NCBI RefSeq assembly: GCF_007431345.1
Contig: NZ_CP041730.1
Location: forward strand, 3,968,001 to 4,032,000
Direction of reading: 5' to 3'
From: Chitinimonas arctica
GTDB lineage: Bacteria > Pseudomonadota > Gammaproteobacteria > Burkholderiales > Chitinimonadaceae
Length of the DNA: 64,000 nt
Part shown: positions 43,774-52,393 of the stretch, one piece after another
Layout: each line of letters opens with the position of its first letter
How positions within the stretch are numbered: the first letter of the stretch is position 1
Notes under the pieces: generated by a model
The model's database searches: none
What the model saw: the letters and a program-made list of their open reading frames with translations, nothing else
What the model was told of the DNA's origin: nothing
Made by a program: the position numbers and the translations under genes

Positions 43774-44400
43774 ATGACCAGGCCTCAAACCATCGCCACC
43801 ATCCAAACCGAGCACCTGATCTTGCGTGCGCCCACCGGTGCCGATTTGGCGGCAGCGTTCGAGATTTTTTCCGATCCGGCTACCTGCCGGCACAATCCAG
43901 CCGGACCGTTGCGCAGCATGGACGCAGCCGCCGACCTGCTGTGGCGCTGGCAGATGCACTGGGTACGGCATGGGTTCGGTTTCTGGGTCGTGTGCCGCCG
44001 CGAAGCACCTGAAGAGGTCTTGGGTTTCGGCGGATTATCGTGGCGGAACTATGGCGACAAAAATCGTCTGAATCTGGGTTTTCGCTTCAAGGCCGAGGCT
44101 TGGGGCCGGGGATTTGCGACGGAACTGGGCCAGGCTGCCATACAGCTGGCTTTCAGCGAGTTGGGCGAGGACGAGGTGTGGGCGATGGCCGATACCGACA
44201 ATCTCGCGGCGCAACGGCTTATCGCCAAATTAGGCCTGGCCCCGGCTGGCCTGGTGCAAGCCTTCCCGTGGCTGCCGGCCACGCCCGCCTATCGCCTGGC
44301 CGCCGATGAAGCGGCCTGCCGCCACCTGTTGGCGCGCTTGGCGGCGAATGCCAAGCCGGAAGTGCAGGGGCGCGCGCGGCAATCGACCTTGGTGATATAG
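43774..44400 (+). CDS. GNAT acetyltransferase, RimJ/RimL type
   Basis: 208 aa. It begins with the family pattern TEHLILRAPTGADLAAAFEIFSDPATCRH. The acetyl-CoA pyrophosphate loop is in FKAEAWGRGFATELGQAAI, and the C-terminal signature is TDNLAAQRLIAKLGLAPAG. RimJ/RimL-like enzymes acetylate N-termini of proteins or small amines; the substrate cannot be told. It is divergent from the LysR gene. Confidence 0.88.
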   Translation: MTRPQTIATIQTEHLILRAPTGADLAAAFEIFSDPATCRHNPAGPLRSMDAAADLLWRWQMHWVRHGFGFWVVCRREAPEEVLGFGGLSWRNYGDKNRLNLGFRFKAEAWGRGFATELGQAAIQLAFSELGEDEVWAMADTDNLAAQRLIAKLGLAPAGLVQAFPWLPATPAYRLAADEAACRHLLARLAANAKPEVQGRARQSTLVI

Positions 44401-44426
44401 AGTCGTCGCTTATGGCGACGGTAAAC

Positions 44427-44524
44427 CATCCCCACACACTGTGGATAAAGCCAGGAACAAGTAAGGGGTAAGTCCGGCAAGTCCCTGTCCACGCTGGTTT
44501 TTCGAGGGGCTGCCTGTTTTTTGG
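44427..44524. repeat. Dispersed intergenic repeat, copy 1 (contains a DnaA-box-like 9-mer)
   Basis: It shares with 58698-58797 a series of blocks in the same order: ATCCCCA, CTGTGGATAA, GCCAGGAACAAGT and GGCTGCCTGTTTTTT. The CTGTGGATAA block contains TGTGGATAA (44440-44448), a perfect DnaA R1 box on the minus strand. It lies between converging genes. Confidence 0.5.
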
Positions 44525-44530
44525 GCGGCA

Positions 44531-45007
44531 TTAGTGTTTTCCCAGGTGATTGAGCGGCAACGCGGTGGTCTGCTTGATCGCCTGCAGGACAAAGCTCGAC
44601 TTCACGTCGATCACACCCGGGTGTTGCAGCAGGGTATCCATCACGAAGCGCGAGAAATGCGCCAGATCCTCGAATATCACCCGCAGTAGATAATCCATCT
44701 CGCCCGCCATGGCGTGGCAGGCCACCACCTCCGGCCATTCCTGCACCGCCCCTGCAAAAGCGGCGAACTGGCGCTCGCGCTTATCCAGCATCACCCGCAC
44801 GAAGGCTTCCAGCCCCAGGCCCAATCTGGCAGGCTCCAGCAAGGCGACATAGCGGGCGATCACCCCTTCGCTTTCCAATCGCTTGAGTCGCCGCAGGGTG
44901 GGCGAGGGGGAGAGGTTGATCGCCTCGGCCAGTTCCAGATTGCTTAAACGGCCGTCAATCTGCAGGGCTGCGAGGATTTTCAAGTCGATTTTGTCGAGCT
45001 CGGTCAT
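44531..45007 (-). CDS. Lrp/AsnC-family regulator, probable regulator of the phh-hpd-hmg operon
   Basis: 158 aa. DNA-binding helices are in DKIDLKILAALQIDGRLSNLELAEAINLSPSPTLRRLKRLE; the RAM domain contains EVVACHAMAGEMDYLLRVIFED and PGVIDVKSSFVLQAIKQTTALP. It is divergent from phhA, with a perfect palindrome in the 143-nt gap. Control of phenylalanine/tyrosine breakdown by an aromatic amino acid effector is inferred from position. Pseudomonas instead uses the TyrR-like PhhR here. Confidence 0.88.
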   Translation of the reverse strand: MTELDKIDLKILAALQIDGRLSNLELAEAINLSPSPTLRRLKRLESEGVIARYVALLEPARLGLGLEAFVRVMLDKRERQFAAFAGAVQEWPEVVACHAMAGEMDYLLRVIFEDLAHFSRFVMDTLLQHPGVIDVKSSFVLQAIKQTTALPLNHLGKH

Positions 45008-45031
45008 TTTGTGCGCCTAGTATTTGGTTTA

Positions 45032-45048
45032 TTGGCATTTTATGCCAA
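45032..45048. promoter_or_regulatory. Perfect palindrome between lrp and phhA (candidate operator)
   Basis: TTGGCAT (45032-45038) and ATGCCAA (45042-45048) form a perfect 7-bp dyad around TTT. It lies 25 nt from the lrp start and about 100 nt before phhA, a natural Lrp-family binding site. Confidence 0.6.
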
Positions 45049-45150
45049 TGCTGCACTGCTTCGGCATGCATTTAGCAAGCACATTGCGCGTCGGCTTTCG
45101 TATCCTTGCCGCATCGTCAGACCCGAGCCATTCGGGCAGGAGCAGACAAC

Positions 45151-45933
45151 ATGGAAGAAGCAGTCATTCCCCGCGGCATGCACGATTGCATACCCGACTA
45201 CCGCGATATTCACGCGGTCGAAGTACCCGCCTATACCGATATCGAGCACCATACCTGGGCGCAGTTGTACGCCAATCAGCACAAGGTGCTGCCGGGCCGG
45301 GCGTGCGACGAATTCATGGCAGGGCTGGACACGGTAGGTTTTCCGGCGGAGCGTATCCCGGCGCTGGCCGATATCAGCGACCATATCGCGGCGCATAGCG
45401 GCTGGACCATCATGCGGGTCGACGGCCTGGTGCCCAACTACGAATTCTTCAAGCTGCTGTCCGAACGCATCTTCCCCTCGACCGACTTTATCCGTCGCCC
45501 GGATGAACTCGAATACACGCCCAGCCCGGATATGTTCCATGACCTGCTGGGCCATGCACCCCTGCTGGTCAATCCCCGCTTCTGCGCCTTCTTCGAAAAA
45601 TTCGGCCAGGCCGGCGTGAATGCCTTCACCAACCCGGCGATCGATCCGGCCGCCCGCGACTGGCTGCCCCGCATCTACTGGTACACGGTGGAATATGGCC
45701 TGATCCGCAATCCGGGCGGACTGCGCATCTATGGCGCCGGCATCCTTTCCTCGCCCAAGGAAGTGCTCTACAGCTTGTCGGACGGGCCGAAGAAACTGCC
45801 CTTCGATCTGGAAGTGATCGCCAACAAGTCCTACGACATCTGGCATATGCAGGAAGAGCTGTTCGTGATCGATAGCTTCGATCAGCTGGAAGACAGCTTC
45901 TACGCCTGGGCGCACCGCCACGGCCTGCTGTAA
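45151..45933 (+). CDS. phhA: Phenylalanine 4-monooxygenase
   Basis: 260 aa from ATG 45151 (AGGAG 8 nt upstream). It hydroxylates phenylalanine to tyrosine using tetrahydropterin and O2. The iron ligands are His130 and His135 in FHDLLGHAPLL and Glu181 in YWYTVEYGL. IRRPDELEYTPSPDMFHD and YGAGILSSPKEVLYSLSD are family signatures. It is a single catalytic domain of bacterial length, without the regulatory ACT domain of animal enzymes. First gene of a five-gene catabolic operon; no pterin carbinolamine dehydratase gene is adjacent. Confidence 0.95.
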   Translation: MEEAVIPRGMHDCIPDYRDIHAVEVPAYTDIEHHTWAQLYANQHKVLPGRACDEFMAGLDTVGFPAERIPALADISDHIAAHSGWTIMRVDGLVPNYEFFKLLSERIFPSTDFIRRPDELEYTPSPDMFHDLLGHAPLLVNPRFCAFFEKFGQAGVNAFTNPAIDPAARDWLPRIYWYTVEYGLIRNPGGLRIYGAGILSSPKEVLYSLSDGPKKLPFDLEVIANKSYDIWHMQEELFVIDSFDQLEDSFYAWAHRHGLL

Positions 45934-45972
45934 ACAATAAGACGACTATTTGCATACCAACAGGAGAGCAGC

Positions 45973-47058
45973 ATGACCGATCCCATCAACCCCATGGGCA
46001 CCGACGGCTTCGAATTTGTCGAATTCACCGGCCCCGACACCAAGGCCCTGGGCGAGTTGTTCGAACTGATGGGCTTTACCGCCATCGCCCGGCACCGTTC
46101 CAAGGAATGCACCTTGTATCGCCAGGGCGACATCAACCTGATCGTCAATGCCGAACCGCACAGCTTCGCCTCCCGTTTCGCCACCCAGCACGGCGCCTCG
46201 GCCTGTGCCATGGCATTCCGGGTGAAGGATGCCGCCAAGGCCTATGAGCGCGCCCTGAAGCTGGGCGCCTGGGGTGTGGAAAGCCGGCCGAACGCCATGG
46301 AAGTGAATATCCCTGCCATCAAGGGCATCGGCGACTCCTTGCTGTATCTCGTGGACCGCTACGAAGGCAACAGCAAGGCATCCATCTACGATATGGACTT
46401 CGTGCCCATCGAAGGCGCCGATCCGGCCGGCAACGATTGCGGCCTGAAGGTCATCGACCATCTCACCCACAATGTGCACCGTGGCGCCATGGACAAGTGG
46501 GCTGCGTTCTACGAGGACCTGTTCAATTTCCGCGAAATCCGCTACTTCGATATCGAAGGCAAGCTCACCGGCCTGAAGAGTCGGGCCTTGACCAGCCCCT
46601 GCGCCAAGATCCGTATTCCCATCAACGAATCGAGCGATGACAAGAGCCAGATCGAAGAATACCTGCGCGCCTATAAGGGCGAGGGCATCCAGCATATCGC
46701 GCTGACCACCGAAGATATCTACGGCACCATCGAGAAGCTGCGCGCACGCGGCGTCACCTTCCTGAAGACGCCGGATACCTATTACGAATTGCTGGACAAG
46801 CGCCTGCCCGGCCATGGTGAAGACGTTGCCCGCCTCAAGCAGAACAATATCCTGCTCGATGGCGCCCCCGGCGAAGGCGGCGGCCTGCTGCTGCAGATCT
46901 TTACCGAGACCTGCATCGGCCCGATCTTCTTCGAAATCATCCAGCGCAAGGGCGATGAAGGCTTCGGTGAAGGTAATTTCCGCGCCTTGTTCGAATCGAT
47001 CGAACTCGACCAGGTACGCCGCGGCGTGATCTCGGCCGACGGCAAAGTAGCCGCCTGA
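45973..47058 (+). CDS. hpd: 4-hydroxyphenylpyruvate dioxygenase
   Basis: 361 aa. It converts 4-hydroxyphenylpyruvate to homogentisate. Two VOC domains are present; the iron ligands are His163 (VIDHLTHNV), His241 (GEGIQHIALTTEDIY) and Glu321 (GPIFFEIIQRKG). The C-terminal GFGEGNFRALFESIELDQVRRG is diagnostic. The start follows AGGAGAGCAGC. Second gene of the operon, 39 nt after phhA. The aminotransferase needed before it is not in the window. Confidence 0.96.
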   Translation: MTDPINPMGTDGFEFVEFTGPDTKALGELFELMGFTAIARHRSKECTLYRQGDINLIVNAEPHSFASRFATQHGASACAMAFRVKDAAKAYERALKLGAWGVESRPNAMEVNIPAIKGIGDSLLYLVDRYEGNSKASIYDMDFVPIEGADPAGNDCGLKVIDHLTHNVHRGAMDKWAAFYEDLFNFREIRYFDIEGKLTGLKSRALTSPCAKIRIPINESSDDKSQIEEYLRAYKGEGIQHIALTTEDIYGTIEKLRARGVTFLKTPDTYYELLDKRLPGHGEDVARLKQNNILLDGAPGEGGGLLLQIFTETCIGPIFFEIIQRKGDEGFGEGNFRALFESIELDQVRRGVISADGKVAA

Positions 47059-47078
47059 CCATCCCCGGAGACATGACT

Positions 47079-48212
47079 ATGGAATGGATACGCCTGCCCC
47101 TCGCCGAGGGCATCTATACCAAGCAAGCGCATTGCGACTTGCCGGACGGCACCTTCGAACGGGAAGTCGGCAAGGAAGGCTTCGGCGGCCCCGCCGCCCA
47201 TTTCGTCCACCGCCACGCCCCAACCGGTTGGCTGAGCTTTGACGGCCCGGTCAAGCCGCGTGCCCTCGACTTCGCCGAGAGCAAGGACGGCCATGCCTCG
47301 CCCTGGCAAGCGCCGGTGATGATGCACAACAGCCACTGCGAAGTGCGCTGGTGGCGACTGGCGGAAAACATGCCGGCATTGGCACGCAATTCGGATGGCG
47401 ACCAGCTGCTGTTTATCCATGACGGCGCCGGCGTGCTGTTTTGCGACTGGGGCCGCCTGGAACTGGGCGAAGGCGATTACGTGGTGATGCCGCGCGGCAG
47501 CATGTGGCGTATCGAAGTCAGCCAGCCCTTGGCCGTATTCATGGTGGAGGCCACCGAGGACAGCTACCGCTTGCCGGACAAGGGCATGTTGGGACCACAC
47601 GCCATCTTCGATCCGGCGGTCCTGGTACGGCCGGTGATGGACGATGCCTTCCGCGCCCAGCAGACCGAAACGGAAACCCGGGTAGTGGTGAAGCGGCGCA
47701 AGTCGCTGACCACCATCACCTATCCGTTCAATCCGCTCGACGCCCTGGGCTGGCATGGCGATCTGACCCCGGTCAAGCTGAACTGGCGCGATATCCGTCC
47801 GGTGATGAGCCATCGCTATCACCTGCCGCCCTCGGTACACACCACCTTCCAGTGCAACCGCTTTATCATCACCACCTTCTGCCCGCGGCCGATCGAATCC
47901 GATCCGGGCGCGCTCAAGGTGCCGTTCTTCCATAACAACGACGACTACGACGAAGTGATCTTCTATCACAAGGGCAACTTCTTCAGTCGCGACAATATCC
48001 ACCCCGGCATGGTCAGCTTCCATCCCAGCGGCTTTACCCATGGCCCGCATCCCAAGGCCTTCGCCGCCGGCGCCGCCGCAGTGAAGAAAGAGACCGACGA
48101 GGTCGCCCTGATGATCGATGCCCGCGACCCCCTGGATCTGACCGATGCCGCCCTCAAGCTGGAGTGGACCGGTTATGCCGACAGCTGGAAAGTGAAAAAG
48201 GATCAAGCGTAA
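47079..48212 (+). CDS. hmgA: Homogentisate 1,2-dioxygenase
   Basis: 377 aa from ATG 47079, with GGAG 8 nt upstream; an ATG at 47073 is too close to that site. It opens the homogentisate ring to maleylacetoacetate. Iron-ligand region: VPFFHNNDDYDEVIFYHKGNF (His, Glu) and VSFHPSGFTHGPHP (His). It is shorter than Pseudomonas HmgA (about 430 aa), lacking part of the N-terminal region, but the catalytic core is complete. Its stop TAA overlaps the ATG of fahA by one base (TAATG). Confidence 0.9.
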   Translation: MEWIRLPLAEGIYTKQAHCDLPDGTFEREVGKEGFGGPAAHFVHRHAPTGWLSFDGPVKPRALDFAESKDGHASPWQAPVMMHNSHCEVRWWRLAENMPALARNSDGDQLLFIHDGAGVLFCDWGRLELGEGDYVVMPRGSMWRIEVSQPLAVFMVEATEDSYRLPDKGMLGPHAIFDPAVLVRPVMDDAFRAQQTETETRVVVKRRKSLTTITYPFNPLDALGWHGDLTPVKLNWRDIRPVMSHRYHLPPSVHTTFQCNRFIITTFCPRPIESDPGALKVPFFHNNDDYDEVIFYHKGNFFSRDNIHPGMVSFHPSGFTHGPHPKAFAAGAAAVKKETDEVALMIDARDPLDLTDAALKLEWTGYADSWKVKKDQA

Positions 48213-49192
48213 TGAAACTCGCCAGCCTGAAACACGGCCGTGATGGCCGTCTGATCGTGGTCAGCCGCGACTTGAGCCACTATGTCGAAGTCGCCGGGAT
48301 TGCCGCCACCATGCAGGCGGCGCTGGACGACTGGCAAGCCACCGCGCCGCAACTGCGCGCGGTATCGGATGAACTGAACGCTGGCCAGCGGAGCGATGCG
48401 CAAGCTTTCGATCCCGCCGCTTGCGCCGCGCCGCTGCCGCGCGCCTACCAGTGGGTGGATGGCTCGGCCTATCTGAACCACGTGGAATTGGTGCGCAAGG
48501 CCCGCAATGCCGAGATGCCGCCGTCCTTCTATACCGACCCCTTGATGTACCAGGGCGGTTCGGACGATATGCTGGGCGCCCGCGACCCCATCACCATCCG
48601 CGACGAAGCCTGGGGCACCGATCTGGAGGCCGAGGTGGCCGTCATCACCGACGATGTCGCCATCGGGACCAGCGCCGCCGATGCGGCCGGGCATATCCGC
48701 CTGGTGATGCTGGTCAATGACGTCAGCCTGCGCAATCTGATCCCCAATGAACTGGGCAAGGGCTTCGGCTTCGTCCTGTCCAAGCCGGCCAGCGCGTTCT
48801 CCCCGGTGGCGGTTACGCCGGATGAACTGGAAGGCGCTTGGCGCGACAACCGTCTGCACCTGCCGCTGCGCGTCTGGGTCAATGGCGAGCGGTTCGGCGA
48901 GCCGAATGCCGGCGAGGAAATGACGTTCAGCCATGCCGACCTGATCGCCCACCTGGCGCGTACCCGTAAGCTGGGCGCGGGCTCCATCGTGGGTTCCGGC
49001 ACGATTTCCAACAAGGATCGCAGCCGTGGATTCTGTTGCCTGGCCGAGTTGCGGATGATCGAGACCATCGAACACGGTCAACCGTCCACGCCTTTCCTCC
49101 GGCATGGCGATACGGTCAAGATCGAGATGTTGGATATCGCCGGCAAATCGATCTTCGGCAGCATCCAGCAGTCGGTCCAGTTGATCAAGTAA
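48212..49192 (+). CDS. fahA: Fumarylacetoacetate hydrolase
   Basis: 326 aa, translationally coupled to hmgA. It cleaves fumarylacetoacetate to fumarate and acetoacetate. Conserved segments are EMPPSFYTDPLMYQGG, the metal acid cluster in DEAWGTDLEAEVAVITDDV, LVNDVSLRNLIPNELGKGFGF and GSIVGSGTISNKD. It belongs to the shorter FAH-family type rather than the 420-aa animal/Pseudomonas type. Its place between hmgA and maiA fixes the function. Confidence 0.9.
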   Translation: MKLASLKHGRDGRLIVVSRDLSHYVEVAGIAATMQAALDDWQATAPQLRAVSDELNAGQRSDAQAFDPAACAAPLPRAYQWVDGSAYLNHVELVRKARNAEMPPSFYTDPLMYQGGSDDMLGARDPITIRDEAWGTDLEAEVAVITDDVAIGTSAADAAGHIRLVMLVNDVSLRNLIPNELGKGFGFVLSKPASAFSPVAVTPDELEGAWRDNRLHLPLRVWVNGERFGEPNAGEEMTFSHADLIAHLARTRKLGAGSIVGSGTISNKDRSRGFCCLAELRMIETIEHGQPSTPFLRHGDTVKIEMLDIAGKSIFGSIQQSVQLIK

Positions 49193-49206
49193 GGCCGCTA
49201 CCCGCC

Positions 49207-49854
49207 ATGCAAAGAACGCTATATACCTATTTCCGTTCCTCCGCCGCCTGGCGGGTACGCGCCGTGCTGGCCTGGAAGGGGCTGGACTATCAAGCCATCC
49301 CCGTCCATCTATTGCGCGACGGTGGCCAGCAGCGGGCCGCCGACTACCTGGCGCTGAACCCACAAGGTCTGGTGCCGGCATTGGTCGATGACGGGGCGGT
49401 CATCGCCCAGTCGCTGGCCATTTGCGAATACCTGGAAGAACGCTATCCGCAGCCGCCGCTGCTGCCTGCCGACGCCCTGGCCCGTGCCCGCGTGCGCTCG
49501 CTGGCCATGGCGGTGGCTTGCGATATCCACCCGATCTGCAATCTGCGCGTGCTGCAATATCTGAAGGGTCCGCTGGGCCATACGGGGGAGGAGGCGGACG
49601 ACTGGTACCGGCATTGGCTGGCGGTGGGATTCGAAGGTATCGAAGCGGAACTGGCCCGTAGCGGCAGTACCCGGTATTGCGTGGGCGACGCCCTTACGCT
49701 GGCCGATATCTGTTTGGTGCCGCAGGTGTTCAATGCCCGTCGTTTCAAACTGGATTTGACGCCTTATCCGCATATCGTCGCGGTGGATGCCCATTTGGTG
49801 AATCTACCGGCTTTTGCCGTCAGCCATCCATCTGCGCAAGCTGATGCCGAATAA
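49207..49854 (+). CDS. maiA: Maleylacetoacetate isomerase (zeta-class GST)
   Basis: 215 aa. It isomerises maleylacetoacetate to fumarylacetoacetate with glutathione. The zeta signature SSAAWRVRAVLAWKGLDYQ contains the catalytic Ser; NPQGLVPALVDDG and SLAICEYLEERYPQPPLLP form the glutathione site. The C-terminal helix region has YCVGDALTLADICLVPQVFNARRF. It is the last gene of the phhA-hpd-hmgA-fahA-maiA operon. Confidence 0.95.
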   Translation: MQRTLYTYFRSSAAWRVRAVLAWKGLDYQAIPVHLLRDGGQQRAADYLALNPQGLVPALVDDGAVIAQSLAICEYLEERYPQPPLLPADALARARVRSLAMAVACDIHPICNLRVLQYLKGPLGHTGEEADDWYRHWLAVGFEGIEAELARSGSTRYCVGDALTLADICLVPQVFNARRFKLDLTPYPHIVAVDAHLVNLPAFAVSHPSAQADAE

Positions 49855-49957
49855 CTCGTTGAAATTACGAGCTATCAGCGCTTGCGGCGGGCTTAAATCG
49901 ACAATGCTGGCCGTAAGCGACACTGAAATTGCACAGTCTCTTTCTCGTTCCTCTCAG

Positions 49958-51120
49958 TTACTCCCGATATTCGCGCGCCCCGTAACCGGTCAGGCCCAGC
50001 AAGCCGCGCACCATCTGATAGGCCAGCCAGGGCAGGCTACGCCGCCACCAGGGCGCCTTGCTCAAGTGGTGTGCAAAAACCTGCTGTGCATCTTCTTCGA
50101 TATGGCGCTGGATATCGGCGCGCAATTGCTCGGCCAGCGGCGCATCCAAGGCCACGATATTGGCTTCGCGCGCGGCCAGCAGGCTGAGCGGGTCGATATT
50201 GGACGAACCGACGGTCAGCCACCGCCTGTCCACCACCGCTACCTTGGCATGCATAAATCCGGCCGTGTATTCGTGGATCTCGGCCCCCGCTTCCAGCAGG
50301 GGCCGATATAGCACGCGTGTGGCGTAATGCAGCAGCGCCTGATCGATACGTCCCTGTACCAGGATGATGACCCGTACGCCGCGTGCCGCAGCGGCCAGCA
50401 GGCTGCGCCGCAGCGTGAGGCCGGGCAGGAAATAGGCATTGGCCAGTACGATTTCATGTTTGGCATTGCGTATGCCGGCCAGGTAAGCCGCCTGGATGGT
50501 GCGCCGATGCCGCATATTGTCCCGCCGCAACAGCGCGGCCCGGACCTGGCCGGCCGGGGCAGGGGGGGCACGGCCGGCGGCAGGCGCCGCCAGTCGTGCT
50601 TGAGCTGCATCAGGCAGGTAAAGCGCCATTGACTGGCCGCCACGCTGCGCACCTCGGCCGCCAGCGGCCCATGGATTTCCAGGGCATAGTCATAACGCGG
50701 CGCCAATCCCGGCCCTTCCTCATCCTCGAGGATATTGATGCCGCCGACAAAGCCGATCGCGCCGTCCACCGACGCCAGCTTGCGATGCATGCGGCGCAGC
50801 CGGTGGGTGTTCAGGTTCAATAGAAAGCGGGGTTCGGGGCGATAGAACAGGAGCTTGACGCCGGCTTTCAACAGGCTGTGGCGCAGAATACGCGGCAGCC
50901 GGCCCGCGCCGAAACCGTCCAATAGCAAATGTACCGCTACCCCGCGCCGCGCCGCCCGCATCAATCTGGCCGCAACCAGCCGGCCCACCGAATCGACTTC
51001 GTAGAGATAGCTTTCCAGAAAGATTTCCCGCTGAGCACCATCGATGGCGGCCAGCAGGCGCGGAAAGTAATCGGCGCCGTTACGCAGCAAGGTCAGCCGA
51101 TTAGCGTCGCGCCATGCCAT
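49958..51120 (-). pseudogene. clsB: Cardiolipin synthase B-like phospholipase-D protein, frameshifted in a C7 run
   Basis: Two overlapping frames make one ClsB of about 387 aa. The N-terminal part starts at 51120 (MAWRDANRLTLLRNGADYF) and holds the first HKD motif, RMHRKLASVDGAIGFVGG. The C-terminal part ends at 49958 and holds the second, FMHAKVAVVDRRWLTVGSSNID. The switch lies at a run of seven C on the coding strand (50562-50568); eight C would restore the frame, and the total length is 1 nt short of a codon multiple. ClsB joins phospholipids to cardiolipin in the inner membrane. The upstream ybhP homologue supports the assignment. Sequencing error or phase variation are both possible. Confidence 0.8.
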
Positions 51121-51343
51121 CGGCGGCCTTTTCGTTGCCGAACTTGAATTGGCCCGTTTCGCGTGCCAGCAGGAGCTGCAGGGCCGCGCCTTCCAAGCGC
51201 TGCACCTTGCTCAGAAAGCGGCTCGCCTCGCGGCCCGCCAGGGTCTTGACCGTGCGTTGGTGCTGGCGCAGTAGCACCTTGCCATCCTTGCAGGCCAGAT
51301 AGTCGAAGGGGTTTTCGCCCAAACGTCCGTGCTTGTCTTGCAT
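51101..51343 (-). CDS. Small conserved-looking protein between ybhP and clsB
   Basis: 80 aa, not recognised. It is basic, with KDGKVLLRQHQRTVKTLAGREASRFLSKVQRLEGAALQLLLARETGQFKFGNE-type sequence, largely helical and without signal or membrane segments. It starts immediately after the ybhP stop and overlaps the clsB start by 20 nt, so all three genes are one operon. Proteins of this size and character are common as uncharacterised partners in betaproteobacteria. Confidence 0.65.
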   Translation of the reverse strand: MQDKHGRLGENPFDYLACKDGKVLLRQHQRTVKTLAGREASRFLSKVQRLEGAALQLLLARETGQFKFGNEKAADGMARR

Positions 51344-52105
51344 CTAGAGTCTCTTGATGGTGGCGCTAAGCGGGGCGTGGTCGGATAGACCCTGCCACGC
51401 CGCCTGGGTATGGACTTCCGCCTGCAGTACGGCAAAACCGCGCAGATAGATGCGGTCCAGGGTCAGCAAGGGTAGGCGTGCCGGAAAACTGGCCGCCAGG
51501 CGGCCATGTACGCTGTGGAATGCTTCACGCAAGCCCAGCGAATCCTGCAATAGTCCGCAGGCATGCTGTTGCCAGTCGTTGAAGTCGCCGGCGACGATCA
51601 AGGGTGCGTCGGACGGCACCTCGGCGTGCACATATTCCGCCAGCGCCGCCAACTGCCGGCGCCGGTCGGCGGAGCGCAGGTTGAGATGGACGCATAAGGC
51701 ATGCAATGGCTGGCTCCAGCCGGCGATATCCAGCTCGGCATGCAGCAGTCCGCGCCGCTCCAGGGTATTGAGGCTGATGTCCTGGTTATGCCAGCCCAGG
51801 ATGGGGAAGCGCGACAGCACGGCATTGCCGTGGTGGCCTTCGCGATAGTCGGCATTGCGGCCATAGGCATGGTGTAGAGCGTCGTCCGCCAGAAAGGCGT
51901 GCTGCGGTGCGGTCGGCCAATCGGCATGCAGGCTGGCCCTTTGCCGATGTTCACCCTGTACTTCCTGCAAAAACACCAGGTCGGCCGCCAGTCCACCCAA
52001 GGCTTGCTTCAGCGCGGGCAGGACGTGCCGGCGGTTGAAGGCGGACATGCCTTTGTGGATGTTGTAAGTGGCGATGCGTAGGGGTTTTGATGTTAAATCA
52101 GTCAC
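51344..52105 (-). CDS. ybhP: Endonuclease/exonuclease/phosphatase-family protein, YbhP-like
   Basis: 253 aa. The EEP fold is marked by RIATYNIHKGMSAFNRRHVLP, VFLQEVQGEH (metal Glu), a His in HGNAVLSRFPI, PLIVAGDFNDW and TLDRIYLRG with the final SDHAPLSATI. In E. coli ybhP precedes clsB (ybhO), the same order as here. The substrate is unknown. First gene of the three-gene operon. Confidence 0.85.
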   Translation of the reverse strand: MTDLTSKPLRIATYNIHKGMSAFNRRHVLPALKQALGGLAADLVFLQEVQGEHRQRASLHADWPTAPQHAFLADDALHHAYGRNADYREGHHGNAVLSRFPILGWHNQDISLNTLERRGLLHAELDIAGWSQPLHALCVHLNLRSADRRRQLAALAEYVHAEVPSDAPLIVAGDFNDWQQHACGLLQDSLGLREAFHSVHGRLAASFPARLPLLTLDRIYLRGFAVLQAEVHTQAAWQGLSDHAPLSATIKRL

Positions 52106-52201
52106 TTACCTTGCTTTCGTGCGGATGCCGCAGGCGAGAAGTATGGCCATTCAGCCTATATGGATCAAATACTTACAAGCCGATTTCGGATGGTACGACA
52201 T

Positions 52202-52294
52202 TCAGTTTAGCTTGTTGAAGGCGCTGTTTCCTGGCTTCTTGATCAGCACGCTACAGGCAAGCAGCGTGCCGGCAAGAACAGCGAGAGTCGTAAC
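52202..52294 (-). pseudogene. Lipobox-containing short frame, copy 1 of a duplicated segment
   Basis: The minus-strand frame reads TLAVLAGTLLACSVLIKK and then PGNSAFNKLN before TGA. The matching frame at 55735-55815 reads GTLLACSAPVKMPRNSAFEK and ends at the same place, so the frame and its stop are conserved although many bases differ. LLAC is a lipoprotein lipobox. No start codon is visible in either copy, so these are probably remnants of a small lipoprotein gene. Confidence 0.4.
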
Positions 52295-52393
52295 AGTTCC
52301 CTTTCCATCTCTTCCCGGGTTCGCGGGTAGGTCGCGGGGGGCAGCAGTCCGTCAGTGCGCCGCGAGCTGCCCCGCAATGCTTCAGCGCATGTC

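Noticed and set aside
44440..44448. DnaA box as evidence for a replication origin
   Set aside because: Single isolated 9-mers at 44440 and 58714, with no dnaA, dnaN or AT-rich unwinding region.
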